A stretch of DNA of 64,000 nt from an uncultured Alistipes sp. (GTDB lineage: Bacteria; Bacteroidota; Bacteroidia; Bacteroidales; Rikenellaceae): contig CAJUAV010000011.1 in assembly GCA_910584485.1 (NCBI GenBank), positions 1-64,000 of the forward strand, given 5' to 3'. The position numbers and the translations under genes are program-made. Position 1 is the first letter of the stretch. Each line of letters opens with the position of its first letter. Below the pieces are notes generated by a model. That model was not told the origin of the DNA, searched no databases, and saw nothing but the letters and a program-made list of their open reading frames with translations. Of the stretch, positions 1-8,527 are shown piece by piece.

Positions 1-295
1 CGCCGTAGGACCAGTTGCCCAGCATCTCGAACATCGTGTGGTGGTAGGTGTCGTGTCCGACCTCCTCCAGGTCGTTGTGCTTGCCCGAGACGCGCAGACA
101 CTTCTGCGTATCGGCCGCACGGGGGTATTTGCGCGGGGCGTTGCCCAAAAAGATCTCCTTGAACTGGTTCATGCCCGCGTTGGTGAACATCAACGTCGGA
201 TCGCCCTTCACGACCATCGGTGCCGAAGGAACGATGCAGTGTCCCTTGCTCTCGAAAAAGTCCAGAAAGGCCTGGCGGATTTCGCTCGATTGCAT
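1..295 (-). CDS. alaS: Alanyl-tRNA synthetase, N-terminal part (cut by window edge)
   Basis: Charges tRNA-Ala with alanine in the cytoplasm. The first 98 codons are present, read from an ATG at 295-293. The start, MQSSEIRQAFLDFFESKGH, is typical of the class II catalytic domain. It is followed by family motifs VPSAPMVV, FTNAGMNQFK and HHTMFEMLGNWSYG. The rest of the gene lies outside the window. The gene diverges from the M23 peptidase genes, and the 133-bp gap holds a -7-like box for each direction. Identification is secure from the motifs; only the length cannot be judged. Confidence 0.96.
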   Translation of the reverse strand, partial: MQSSEIRQAFLDFFESKGHCIVPSAPMVVKGDPTLMFTNAGMNQFKEIFLGNAPRKYPRAADTQKCLRVSGKHNDLEEVGHDTYHHTMFEMLGNWSYG

Positions 296-369
296 ATTGC
301 TCGAATACTATTTTTTGATTGTTTCTCGTTCTGCGGAAGGGACCTGCCGGAACAGGTCCGCAATTCGGG

Positions 370-400
370 TTGCAAAATTAGGCATTTTAGCCTAAATTTG
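370..400 (+). promoter_or_regulatory. Bacteroidetes-type promoter for the M23 peptidase operon
   Basis: A TTG at 370-372 and the -7 box TAAATTTG at 393-400 are 20 bp apart, matching the Bacteroidetes sigma-ABfr pattern. The M23 gene starts 28 bp further on. Confidence 0.6.
373..380 (-). promoter_or_regulatory. -7 box for alaS
   Basis: The minus strand reads TAATTTTG here, fitting TAnnTTTG. It lies about 78 bp upstream of the alaS start and between the two elements of the plus-strand promoter, so the divergent promoters interlock. No clear -33 TTTG was found. Confidence 0.45.
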
Positions 401-428
401 CACCATAGTATAAGGAGTTTTTTCAGCC

Positions 429-1412
429 ATGACCCAAAAAGCCGCCGCCCCCGCCGAAGAGGAACGCACCCCGCGCCGCACGCGCGGCGTCTCGCTGCGG
501 CTGCGCTTCTATCGGGTGATCCGCAAAATCCTGCTCGGCTTCATCGCCGTGTCGGTCATCAACGTCGTCTTCTCGAATTTCTTCTACACGCCCAAGATGT
601 ACCGCATCAACCGCGACAACCGCGAGCTGGCGATCAAATACCGCATCCTGCGCGACCGCATCCGCACGGCGCGCCAGCGCACCGAGGAGATCCGCCACCG
701 CGACAACCACGTCTACCGCACCCTCTTCTCGGCCGACACGCTCTCGATCCCGGGCATCCGCGGCGAATACCCCGCCGAAAAATACGCCTCGATGGCCGAC
801 GACCCCTACGCCCGCCTGATGATCCCCGCCTGGAAGGAGCTCGACGCCTGGGCGCGGCTGCTCTACCTCACCTCCGTCTCGTTCGACGAGCTGCAGCCGA
901 TGGCCCGCGACAAGGAGAAGATGGCGCAGGCGATTCCCGCCCTTTGGCCCATCGACCGCAAGGCGCTGCACGGCAACCACATCGGCGCCTTCAACCCGCG
1001 GCGCTACCACCCCACGCTCCACCGCATCCAGGCGCACAACGGCGTCGATTTCGGTTCGAACCGCGGCACGCCGATCTACGCCACGGGCGACGGCGTGGTC
1101 GAGAAGGCGCAGCGCAGCGGCTTCAACGGCGGCTTCGGCCACCAGGTGCTCCTCGACCACGGCTTCGGCTACAAGACGCGCTACGCCCACATGGAGCGGG
1201 TCGACGTGGCCGTCGGCGACACGGTCCGCCGCGGCGACCCCATCGGCACGGTGGGCAACACGGGCCGTTCGAGCGGCCCCCACCTCCACTACGAGGTGAT
1301 CTACAAGGGCCGTCCCGTCAACCCGATCAACTACTTCGACCGCAACATCACCGAGGCGGAGTACGAACGGCTCATGGCGCAGATGCGCGACACGAAATAC
1401 GAAACTCTCTGA
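429..1412 (+). CDS. M23 family metallopeptidase, membrane anchored (first of a tandem pair)
   Basis: Predicted zinc endopeptidase cutting peptidoglycan cross-links in the periplasm. It has 327 residues: a basic N-terminus, one membrane segment around residues 34-51, a coiled linker, then a LytM/M23 domain. Visible zinc ligands are the His and Asp of HNGVDF near residues 203-207 and the HxH of HLHYEV near 284-286. The following gene starts 5 bp downstream and encodes a second protein of the same design, so they are probably one operon and paralogues. The next gene is a HAD phosphatase. A role in cell-wall remodelling is inferred from the family; the exact bond cut cannot be told from sequence. 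Confidence 0.9.
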   Translation: MTQKAAAPAEEERTPRRTRGVSLRLRFYRVIRKILLGFIAVSVINVVFSNFFYTPKMYRINRDNRELAIKYRILRDRIRTARQRTEEIRHRDNHVYRTLFSADTLSIPGIRGEYPAEKYASMADDPYARLMIPAWKELDAWARLLYLTSVSFDELQPMARDKEKMAQAIPALWPIDRKALHGNHIGAFNPRRYHPTLHRIQAHNGVDFGSNRGTPIYATGDGVVEKAQRSGFNGGFGHQVLLDHGFGYKTRYAHMERVDVAVGDTVRRGDPIGTVGNTGRSSGPHLHYEVIYKGRPVNPINYFDRNITEAEYERLMAQMRDTKYETL

Positions 1413-1417
1413 ATCCG

Positions 1418-2365
1418 ATGAGACGCAAACGCGATACCGCCCTCCGCCGCCCCCGCAGCCGCCGCCAGCAGCTGCTCAAGCTCTTCGTGCAGCTGCTCGT
1501 CTGGACGGGGGCCGCGGTGCTCTACTACGTCGGCTTCTCGCCCTTCTTCGACACGCCGATCGAACATGCGCTCAAGCGCGAAACGGCCCTGCTGCGCGAC
1601 CAGTACGACGCCCTCACGGCGCGCTACGACACGCTGCTGTCGGTGCTGGGCAACCTCGAGGAGCGCGACCGCGACGTCTTCCGCTCGCTCTTCGAGGCCG
1701 ATCCCTACGATTTCGACGCCGAATACGCCGAGCGCCGCAACGCCACCTACGACGCCATCTTCAACCGTTCGGCCCGCGCCCTGAAGCGCGACCTCGGCCG
1801 CCGCGTCGACCGCTTCGAGGCCTCGCTCGACGAGCTGAACGCCAGCTACGCCGCCCTGAACGCCGCGATCGGGGCCGTGGGCGAGGGCGCCGACCGCATC
1901 CCCGCCATCCAGCCCGTCCTCAACAAGCAGCTCTCGCTGCTGACCACCTCCTACGGCATGCGCATCCACCCCTTCTACAAGACGTTGCAGTCGCACCAGG
2001 GGGTCGACTACGCCATTCCCGAGGGGTCGCGCGTCTTCGCCACGGCCGACGGCACGGTGCGCGAGGTCTCGCAGCGCAACTCCACCGCGGGGCAGACCGT
2101 GGTCATCGACCACGGCAACGGCTACGAAACCTCGTACAGCCACCTGTCGAAAATCGCCGTCCGCAAGGGCCAGCAGGTCCACCGCGGCGACATCATCGCC
2201 CTGTCGGGCGATACGGGGCTCTCGCTCGCCCCGCACCTGCACTACGAGGTGCGCCTCGACGGCATGCGCGTCGACCCGATCCACTACTTTTTCATGGAGC
2301 TGACCCCCGCCGAATACCGCAGGCTGCTCCGCATCGCCCGCACGGGCATGCAGGCCTTCGACTGA
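1418..2365 (+). CDS. M23 family metallopeptidase, membrane anchored (second of a tandem pair)
   Basis: Predicted periplasmic peptidoglycan endopeptidase of 315 residues. The start chosen is the ATG at 1418, 5 bp after the previous stop. The open frame extends far upstream through the first gene, but that part is a frame shadow. Residues 18-40 form a membrane anchor (LLKLFVQLLVWTG), residues about 48-75 look coiled (ETALLRDQYDALTARYDTLL), and the LytM domain fills the C-terminal third. HQGVDY near 192-196 and PHLHYEV near 272-275 supply the zinc ligands. It shares architecture with its upstream neighbour but differs in sequence, so it is an old duplication. Confidence 0.9.
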   Translation: MRRKRDTALRRPRSRRQQLLKLFVQLLVWTGAAVLYYVGFSPFFDTPIEHALKRETALLRDQYDALTARYDTLLSVLGNLEERDRDVFRSLFEADPYDFDAEYAERRNATYDAIFNRSARALKRDLGRRVDRFEASLDELNASYAALNAAIGAVGEGADRIPAIQPVLNKQLSLLTTSYGMRIHPFYKTLQSHQGVDYAIPEGSRVFATADGTVREVSQRNSTAGQTVVIDHGNGYETSYSHLSKIAVRKGQQVHRGDIIALSGDTGLSLAPHLHYEVRLDGMRVDPIHYFFMELTPAEYRRLLRIARTGMQAFD

Positions 2366-2369
2366 TCCC

Positions 2370-2930
2370 ATGGCGCGCATCCGTCTGCTTCTGCTCGATT
2401 TCGACGGCACGCTGGTCGACACGCGGCGCGCCAACGCCCGCGCCTACGTCGCCACGCTCGCCGAGCAGGGGATCCGCATCACCGAGGAGGAGTACCTGGC
2501 GCGCTGGTTCGGGATGCGCTGCAACGAATTTCTGACCGAAATGGGGATCGACGACCCCGCCGAACGCGAACGGCTGCGGCTGCGCAAGATCGCCCTCTAC
2601 CCCTCCTTTTTCGACAGCCTGCGCCTGAACGAACCGCTGTGGGCCTTCTGCCGCGCCTTCCGCGCGCAGGGCGGCCGCGTGTGGATCGTCTCGACGGGCA
2701 GCCGCGCCAACATCGACAACGTGCTGCGCCACCTCGGGCTGGAGGAGGCTTTCGACGGCATCCTTGCGGGGCTCGACGTCGAGCGGCCCAAACCCGCCCC
2801 CGACGCTTTTCTGGAGGCGATGCGCCGCGAAGGGTGCACGCCCGAGGAGACGCTCGTTTTCGAGGATTCGGCCGTCGGCACGGCCGCTGCGGCAGCCAGC
2901 GGCGCCGCCTGGATCAAGGTCGAGCTCTGA
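2370..2930 (+). CDS. HAD-superfamily phosphatase (phosphoglycolate phosphatase/beta-phosphoglucomutase-like)
   Basis: Cytoplasmic phosphatase or phosphomutase of the haloacid dehalogenase superfamily, 186 residues. Motif I is LDFDGTLVDT (nucleophile Asp10, acid/base Asp12). Motif II Ser is in VSTGS near 111. Motif III Lys is in ERPKPAPDAF near 139. Motif IV is FEDSAVG near 163. A helical cap between motifs I and II marks a subclass IA enzyme. It starts 4 bp after the M23 gene and probably closes that operon. Substrate cannot be assigned; sugar phosphate or phosphoglycolate are the usual possibilities. Confidence 0.85.
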   Translation: MARIRLLLLDFDGTLVDTRRANARAYVATLAEQGIRITEEEYLARWFGMRCNEFLTEMGIDDPAERERLRLRKIALYPSFFDSLRLNEPLWAFCRAFRAQGGRVWIVSTGSRANIDNVLRHLGLEEAFDGILAGLDVERPKPAPDAFLEAMRREGCTPEETLVFEDSAVGTAAAAASGAAWIKVEL

Positions 2931-3335
2931 CCGCAAGGATGTTTCGGCTGCCGCCTTGCACTGCGCATCGGAGCCCTCCTCACAGCTGCACGGCGAGCTG
3001 CCGCCTCGGGCCGCAGCATGCGAAGTGCCCGCAGGCTGCGGGCCTCCGCTGCCGGAGGCTTCGGCCCGCCGACCGCTGCGAGGTCGTTCCGACGAAGAGT
3101 CGCCCTCCGGCAGGCAGAACGTCCTATTCGCCACAGACGCGTGCCGACCGGCTCCCTTGTCGATCGAGACTGCCCACCGGCACCCGCAGACCGCCCCGAC
3201 GACCTCCGAAAGCGCGCCATCCCTTCCACCGGTCCGCCCCTGCCCCGACCGCAAAATACGCTTTTATACCCTTTCCCGTTTCGGCCCGAAGCGGTACCTT
3301 TGCTTCGCGCAAAGGCATTCGAACAGAAACAAACC
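2931..3335. repeat. Gene-free gap with one degenerate structured repeat unit
   Basis: No gene was recognised in these 405 bp. About 3020-3092 matches the window-wide GC-rich repeat: a CCTCCG...CGGAGG hairpin inside a GCGGGCC...GGCCCGC stem, followed by a small stem CGACC...GGTCG. The last 50 bp hold the hdrC promoter. Confidence 0.6.
3295..3302 (+). promoter_or_regulatory. -7 box upstream of the hdr operon
   Basis: TACCTTTG matches the Bacteroidetes TAnnTTTG box and lies 33 bp before the hdrC-like start. The -33 element is weak. Confidence 0.5.
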
Positions 3336-4031
3336 ATGGACAAATACTACGACATGCTGCTGGAGGACGTGCGCTTCCGCGAAGGGCTCAAGGCCTGCAT
3401 GAACTGCGGCGTCTGCACGGGGGTCTGCCCCGCGGCCGAATTTTACGACTACGACCCGCGGCAGATCGTCAGCATCGTCCAGACGCGCAACGACGACGCC
3501 ATCGAGGAGCTGATGCGTTCGGAGCGCATCTGGTACTGCGGCGAGTGCATGTCGTGCCGTCCGCGCTGCCCGCGCGACAACACCCCCGGCTACGTCATCC
3601 AGGCACTGCGCACCCTCTCGCAGAAGCTCGGCTTCTTCGTCGAGAGCGAGAAGGGCCGCCAGCAGCTCTGCCTGAAGCGGACGATCGGCGAAAACATCCT
3701 CCGCACGGGCTACTGCCTCACCCCGCGCCTGATCCGTCCCGAGCTCCACGCCGAGCAGGGACCCGTCTGGCGCTGGATCGTCGAGAACGACCGCGAGGTC
3801 TACGGGCGGCTCTCCCCCTGCTACGACAAGGCGGGGGCCGGCGCGCTGCGCCGCATGGATGCGGCCTCGCTCGCGGAGCTCGACCGCATCTTCGAGGTGA
3901 GCGGCGGACGGCGGATGTTCGATCTGATCGAGGAGCACTCCGACCGCAAGGCGCGCGAAATGGGGTATGACGGAGCCGACGAGCGCTATGCCGCCGACGC
4001 CTACACGCAAAACAGCAACCGACACGATTAA
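3336..4031 (+). CDS. HdrC-like 4Fe-4S dicluster protein (first gene of redox operon)
   Basis: Electron-transfer subunit resembling subunit C of heterodisulfide reductase. It has 231 residues and binds two [4Fe-4S] clusters through C21-x2-C24-x2-C27-x3-C31 and C68-x2-C71-x2-C74-x3-C78. The proline after the fourth Cys is present in both. The start at 3336 gives a product beginning at the Fe-S domain; the upstream extension of the frame runs into repeat sequence and a promoter. The stop is 10 bp before the HdrB-like start, so the pair is probably translated together. Heterodisulfide itself is not expected in this group, so the partner substrate is unknown. Confidence 0.85.
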   Translation: MDKYYDMLLEDVRFREGLKACMNCGVCTGVCPAAEFYDYDPRQIVSIVQTRNDDAIEELMRSERIWYCGECMSCRPRCPRDNTPGYVIQALRTLSQKLGFFVESEKGRQQLCLKRTIGENILRTGYCLTPRLIRPELHAEQGPVWRWIVENDREVYGRLSPCYDKAGAGALRRMDAASLAELDRIFEVSGGRRMFDLIEEHSDRKAREMGYDGADERYAADAYTQNSNRHD

Positions 4032-4041
4032 ACGAACGACG

Positions 4042-5133
4042 ATGGCAGGACGAGGAGCGAGCTGGCAGGAGTACCAGAAACAAATCGCGGACGACCGCTA
4101 CTATTACGCACGCAGCTGCATTCGGCAGAATTTCTTCCCGGGCAGCGAGCGCGCCTTTCTGCGCATGCTGCGCGAGGAGCTCGGACGCGACATCTGCGAC
4201 GACCCGCTGCACACCTCCTGCACGGGCATCGGCTACCACTCGGACATCGTGCCGCTCGAAACGATCATGACGGTCGTCGCGCGGCAGTTCGCCCTGATGG
4301 CCGAAGCGGGGTACGAACACTTCGTCACCTCGTGCATCACCTCGTTCGGCATCTACAACGAAATCCTCAACACGTGGGACGAGTTCCCCGAAACCGAGGA
4401 GCGCACGCGCCGCTACCTGAAGGAGGCGACGGGGCGCGAGCTGGTGCGGCCGAAGAGCATCGCCCACACGTCGGACGTCGTCTTCCACTTCCGCGACCGA
4501 ATCGCCGAGCGGGCCAAACGGCGGCTGGTGAACGTCGTCACGGGCGAGCCGCTGCGCGTGGTGGAGCACATCGGCTGCCACTACGCCAAGATCTTCCCCA
4601 AGTCGGGCATCGGCGGCGCCGAATTTCCCTACGTGCTGGCGGGGATGATCGAGAGCTGGGGCGGAAGCTGCGTCGACTACCCCGAGCGGCGCCACTGCTG
4701 CGGCTTCGGCTTCCGCAACTACCTCGTGCAGGCCAACCGCGGCTACTCGATCGCCAACTCGCACAAGAAACTCGAAAGCATGGCCCCCTACAAACCCGAT
4801 TTCATCGTCGCCAACTGCCCAGGCTGCTCGATGTTCCTCGACAAGTGGCAGTACGCCATCGCCGAGATCGAGGGGACGACCTACGGCGCCGACGGACGCG
4901 GCATTCCCGTGCTGACCTACGAAGAGATGGCGGGGCTCGTGCTGGGCTACGACCCCTGGGAGCTGGGGATGCAGTTCCACCAGGTCGACGTCGAACCGCT
5001 CCTCGAAAAGATGGGCGTCGACTACGACCCCGCGGCCAAGTACCTCGGCCGCGACGGCAAATACATCGGCAAACCCGACGCGGCCGTCGTCAACGGCGGT
5101 CCCGACAACCGCGTTTACCGCATCAGAGAGTAA
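4042..5133 (+). CDS. HdrB-like CCG-domain protein
   Basis: Resembles subunit B of heterodisulfide reductase, which carries cysteine-rich CCG domains that bind unusual iron-sulfur clusters and act on disulfides. It has 363 residues from the ATG at 4042. The C-terminal CCG domain is complete: GCHYAK, then HCCGFGF, then NCPGC. The N-terminal copy looks degenerate, with SCTGIGY and SCITSF but no full CC-x-CxxC pattern. In classical HdrB both domains are intact, so the catalytic site may differ. It lies between HdrC-like and HdrA-like genes. A 136-bp gap with a structured repeat separates it from the next gene. Confidence 0.85.
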   Translation: MAGRGASWQEYQKQIADDRYYYARSCIRQNFFPGSERAFLRMLREELGRDICDDPLHTSCTGIGYHSDIVPLETIMTVVARQFALMAEAGYEHFVTSCITSFGIYNEILNTWDEFPETEERTRRYLKEATGRELVRPKSIAHTSDVVFHFRDRIAERAKRRLVNVVTGEPLRVVEHIGCHYAKIFPKSGIGGAEFPYVLAGMIESWGGSCVDYPERRHCCGFGFRNYLVQANRGYSIANSHKKLESMAPYKPDFIVANCPGCSMFLDKWQYAIAEIEGTTYGADGRGIPVLTYEEMAGLVLGYDPWELGMQFHQVDVEPLLEKMGVDYDPAAKYLGRDGKYIGKPDAAVVNGGPDNRVYRIRE

Positions 5134-5269
5134 CCGGGGAGCAGCTCCGTCTGACGGCGAAGCCGTGCCTCCCCAAGCGGAGGCCCGCAGCTTTTGCAAA
5201 GCAGGCGTGCTCCGCAGGCCGCTGCCCGCAGGCGGCGACCGGCACTCCCGAACAGAATATTGTTTTCGA
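5134..5269 (-). repeat. Structured repeat unit inside the hdr operon
   Basis: Read on the minus strand this spacer shows the family pattern: GCCTGCGGAG, a loop of about 25 bases, CCTCCGC, a short linker, then a GGCTTCGCC arm. It separates hdrB-like and hdrA-like genes of the same operon. No open frame of its own. Confidence 0.6.
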
Positions 5270-6265
5270 ATGAAACGAGTCATCATCATCGGCGGCGGCA
5301 TCGCCGGCATGCGCAGCGCCCTTCGGCTGGCCGAAGCGGGGCTGCATCCCGTGCTGATCGAGCGCGACGCCGAACTGGGCGGCAAGCTCCGCAACTGGCA
5401 CGCCCTCTTCCCCGATTTCACGCAGGCGGCAGGCGTGCTGGACGAGCTGCGCACGGCGGTCGCCCGACGCGGCATCGAGGTGCACACGGGCTGCACGGTG
5501 CGCCGCTTCGACGCCCGCAGCGCCGAGCTGGCCGACGGCAGCCGCCTCGAAGGCGACGCCGCGATCCTCGCCTCGGGCTTCACCCTCTTCGACGCACGCA
5601 TCAAGGAGGAGTACGGCTACGGCCTCTACGAGCAGGTCTGCACCTCGGCCGACATCGAGCGGATGCTCAACGAGGGGGGCCTGCCCGCCGCGCCGCGCCG
5701 CATCGCCTTCCTGCACTGCGTCGGCTCGCGCGACGAGAAGGTGTGCCAGAAACACTGCTCGCGCGTCTGCTGCATCACGGGCGTCAAGCAGGCGATGGAG
5801 CTCAAGAAGCGCTACCCCGAAGCCGAAATCTTCAATTTCTACATGGACATCCGCATGTTCGGCCCCGGCTACGAGGAGCTCTACCGCGAAGCGCAGCTGC
5901 ACTCGAACATCCACTTCATCCGCGGCCGCATCTCGGAGGCGGCGCCCACCTTCGACGGACGCCTGCAGATCAAGGCCGAAGATACGCTGACAGGGCGCCC
6001 GCTGCGCATGAGCGTCGACCTGCTGGTGCTGCTCGTGGGCATGCGCGCCAACGCCGACAACGCCGCGCTGGCCGCCTCGGCGGGGCTCGAACTGGCGCCG
6101 AGCGGCTTCTTCGCCCCGCGCGACCCCTTCCTGGGCAACGTCCGCAGCGCAGCCGAGGGGATCTTCCTCGCGGGAACCGCGACGGCCCCCAAGACGATCG
6201 GCGAGACGCTGAACGAGGCGATCGCCGCCGCCGATGCCGCCGCCGAATACCTCAAAACCCGCTGA
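5270..6265 (+). CDS. HdrA-like FAD-dependent oxidoreductase
   Basis: Flavin subunit resembling HdrA or QmoA, which passes electrons between flavin and iron-sulfur clusters. It has 331 residues. The Rossmann dinucleotide motif VIIIGGGIAGM lies at residues 4-14. A cysteine cluster typical of HdrA (HCVGSRDEKVCQKHCSRVCC) lies near residues 148-167. An FAD-binding C-terminal motif, GIFLAGTATAPKTI, is near 301-314. It is much shorter than methanogen HdrA (about 650 residues) and lacks added ferredoxin domains; these are supplied by the next gene, which starts 2 bp after its stop. Confidence 0.85.
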   Translation: MKRVIIIGGGIAGMRSALRLAEAGLHPVLIERDAELGGKLRNWHALFPDFTQAAGVLDELRTAVARRGIEVHTGCTVRRFDARSAELADGSRLEGDAAILASGFTLFDARIKEEYGYGLYEQVCTSADIERMLNEGGLPAAPRRIAFLHCVGSRDEKVCQKHCSRVCCITGVKQAMELKKRYPEAEIFNFYMDIRMFGPGYEELYREAQLHSNIHFIRGRISEAAPTFDGRLQIKAEDTLTGRPLRMSVDLLVLLVGMRANADNAALAASAGLELAPSGFFAPRDPFLGNVRSAAEGIFLAGTATAPKTIGETLNEAIAAADAAAEYLKTR

Positions 6266-6267
6266 CG

Positions 6268-6609
6268 ATGGCCCTCGATTTCGGATACGGTATCTCGAAG
6301 CCCCGTTCGATCGACCTCGACCGCAACGAGTTCTACAAGGGCAACGCCGTCCTCGGGAAGATGCCCGAGCTGCAAACCTGCATCGGCTGCGGCAGCTGCA
6401 CGGCCACCTGCACGGCGGGCGCCCTCACCGACTTCAATTTCCGTCGCCTCCACACGCGCATCCGCCGCGGCGAATTCAAGGGGATCTACGACGAAATCAA
6501 CAAATGCATGCTGTGCGGCAAATGCCGTCTCACGTGTCCTCGCGGCATCAACACCCGCGGCGTGGTGCAGCTCATCAAGCGCAACATGGGAGAATTGCAA
6601 TCGGAATGA
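6268..6609 (+). CDS. Small HdrC-like 4Fe-4S dicluster protein
   Basis: Electron-transfer protein of 113 residues with two [4Fe-4S] motifs, C38-x2-C41-x2-C44-x3-C48 and C80-x2-C83-x2-C86-x3-C90. It starts 2 bp after the HdrA-like gene and overlaps the next gene by 4 bp (ATGA at 6606-6609), so all three are translationally coupled. It probably links the flavin subunit to the membrane HdrD/E subunit. This is the second HdrC-type protein in the operon. It could instead act as the ferredoxin domain missing from the short HdrA-like protein. Confidence 0.85.
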   Translation: MALDFGYGISKPRSIDLDRNEFYKGNAVLGKMPELQTCIGCGSCTATCTAGALTDFNFRRLHTRIRRGEFKGIYDEINKCMLCGKCRLTCPRGINTRGVVQLIKRNMGELQSE

Positions 6610-8396
6610 CCTTTTACGCACCTTTCACCCTGCCGTTCATCATCGGCGCCCTCGCCATGTTCCTCATCCTGGGGATCAAATGGGGCATCTGGACGAGCCG
6701 TCTGACCAAACCGCAAAAGAGGCTGCTGCTGCGCAACCTCCCCACGCGCCGCTTCCTCGCGGCGCTGTGGGAGAGCGTGCGCGAAGCCCTGCTCCACCGC
6801 CGCATCTGGCGCGTGAACCCGCTGCTGGGCTACATGCACACGTCGCTCGCCTTCGGCTGGTTCCTGCTCATCGCCGTGGGCTGGATCGAAACGCTGGTCG
6901 TCATCGGTCCCCGCTTCGTGCCGTTGCAGGGACACGTCTTCTTCAAGTATTTCGCCACCGAGCTGCCCCACGACCCCTTCTTCGAGCAGACGATGGACCT
7001 GCTGCTGCTCTTCGTCCTCTCGGGCGTGGCGCTGGCCTGGATGAAGCGCATGCGCGCCCGCATGATGGGCATGCGCCGCACGACGCGCCACGTCGCGGGC
7101 GACCGCTTCGCTCTCACGGCCCTGTGGTGCGTCTTCCCGCTGCGCCTCGCGGCCGAAAGCCTCGTCTGCGCCCTCCACGGCGGCGGCGGATTCCTCACGG
7201 GATCGCTCGGACGGCTGCTCGCCGCCCACCTCTCGCCCGAGACGCTCGCCCCCCTGAACGAGGCGGCGTGGTGGTGCTACTCGACGGCGCTGGGCGTCTT
7301 CTTCGTCGCCCTCCCCTTCTCGCGCTATATGCACATCTTCACGGAGATACCCCTCATCTTCCTGCGCCGCTGCGGCATCCGTTCGAGCGAAAAGAAGGGC
7401 TTCTTCGACCATTTCCAGATCGAGGCCTGCTCGCGCTGCGGCATCTGCATCGATCCCTGCCAGCTGCAACGCACGCTCGGCGCCGACGACGTGCAGTCGG
7501 TCTATTTCCTGCGCGACCGCCGCTACCGCACGCTCCGCCGCCGCGTCACGGACCACTGCCTCATGTGCGGCCGCTGCGCCGAGCGTTGTCCCGTGGGCAT
7601 CGACCTGAACACGCTGCGCCTCAATGCCCGCACCTCGCTGCGCAACATCCCCACCGACCGCCGCTACGACTACCTGCTGGGCATCGACCGCTCGGCGGGC
7701 GCAGGGCGCGTGGGCTATTTCGCGGGCTGCATGACGCTCCAGACGCCCCGCACGCTGCGTGCCATGGAGCGCATCTTCCGAGCGGCGGGCGAAGAGGTGT
7801 GGTGGGCCGACCGCGACGGCGGCGTCTGCTGCGGCCGTCCGCTGAAGCTCTCGGGCGAGGTCGACGCGGCCCGCAAGATGATGGCCTACAACACGGAGCT
7901 CTTCCGCCGCCACGGCATCGCGACCCTCGTCACCTCGTGTCCGATCTGCCTGAAGGTCTTCCGCGAAGATTACCGGCTGGAGGGGATCGAGGTGCTGCAC
8001 CACTCGGAATACCTGCTGCGGCTGTTGCAGGCGGGGCGGCTCGCGCTGCAACGCGGCGAACGGCTCTTCACCTACCACGACCCCTGCGAACTGGGGCGCG
8101 GCAGCGGCATCTACGACGAGCCGCGCGCCGTGATCGAAGCGATCGGCACGCTGACCGAACCCGCGGAGACGCGCGAGGAGGCGTTGTGCTGCGGTTCGTC
8201 GGTCGCCGACCTCGAAATCACGGACGGCGAACAGCTCGCGATCGCCCGCGACGTCGCCGCGTCGCTCGAAAGGACGGGAGCCGAAACGATCGTCACGGCC
8301 TGCCCGCTCTGCAAGAAGGCGATCGGCCGCGGCACCGAACGTCCCGTGGCCGACCTGGCGGAGGTGGTCGCCGAGGCGCTGACGCAAACGGCATAA
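6606..8396 (+). CDS. HdrE/HdrD (DsrM/DsrK-like) fusion, membrane iron-sulfur quinone-linked subunit
   Basis: Membrane anchor fused to a catalytic iron-sulfur domain, 596 residues. The N-terminal 250 residues hold about five membrane segments, at roughly 6-26, 70-98, 128-146, 165-185 and 222-245, like the haem b protein HdrE/DsrM. Two [4Fe-4S] motifs follow: C275-x2-C278-x2-C281-x3-C285 and C318-x2-C321-x2-C324-x3-C328. Two complete CCG domains close the protein: GCMTLQ...VCCGRP...SCPIC and PCELGR...LCCGSS...ACPLC. The design suggests electron flow between menaquinone and the soluble Hdr-like subunits. Last gene of the operon, followed by a tRNA. Confidence 0.85.
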   Translation: MTFYAPFTLPFIIGALAMFLILGIKWGIWTSRLTKPQKRLLLRNLPTRRFLAALWESVREALLHRRIWRVNPLLGYMHTSLAFGWFLLIAVGWIETLVVIGPRFVPLQGHVFFKYFATELPHDPFFEQTMDLLLLFVLSGVALAWMKRMRARMMGMRRTTRHVAGDRFALTALWCVFPLRLAAESLVCALHGGGGFLTGSLGRLLAAHLSPETLAPLNEAAWWCYSTALGVFFVALPFSRYMHIFTEIPLIFLRRCGIRSSEKKGFFDHFQIEACSRCGICIDPCQLQRTLGADDVQSVYFLRDRRYRTLRRRVTDHCLMCGRCAERCPVGIDLNTLRLNARTSLRNIPTDRRYDYLLGIDRSAGAGRVGYFAGCMTLQTPRTLRAMERIFRAAGEEVWWADRDGGVCCGRPLKLSGEVDAARKMMAYNTELFRRHGIATLVTSCPICLKVFREDYRLEGIEVLHHSEYLLRLLQAGRLALQRGERLFTYHDPCELGRGSGIYDEPRAVIEAIGTLTEPAETREEALCCGSSVADLEITDGEQLAIARDVAASLERTGAETIVTACPLCKKAIGRGTERPVADLAEVVAEALTQTA

Positions 8397-8457
8397 AAAT
8401 TTTTCGATTGATTACCAGCCGATAAGGCGACATGCCGAAAATTTATCGGCAAAAACC

Positions 8458-8489
8458 TTTGGCAGTTCGCAAATTTTGCCTTATATTTG
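8458..8489 (+). promoter_or_regulatory. Promoter of the initiator tRNA gene
   Basis: TTTG at 8458-8461 and TATATTTG at 8482-8489 with exactly 20 bp between them, a full match to the Bacteroidetes pattern. The tRNA begins 38 bp downstream. Confidence 0.75.
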
Positions 8490-8527
8490 CACTGTCAAAA
8501 CGAAAGAAAGCGATTTCAACGATACAT

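Noticed and set aside
423..1289. Long antisense open frame over the first M23 gene, and similar ones at 1331-2434, 3718-5604, 6486-8387, 12996-14822, 18291-20258, 26945-29023, 29813-32344, 47013-49223 and 49987-52038
   Set aside because: They mirror GC-rich real genes in another frame, lack domain motifs and are biased to Arg, Val, Ala and Asp. The sense genes have clear family motifs.
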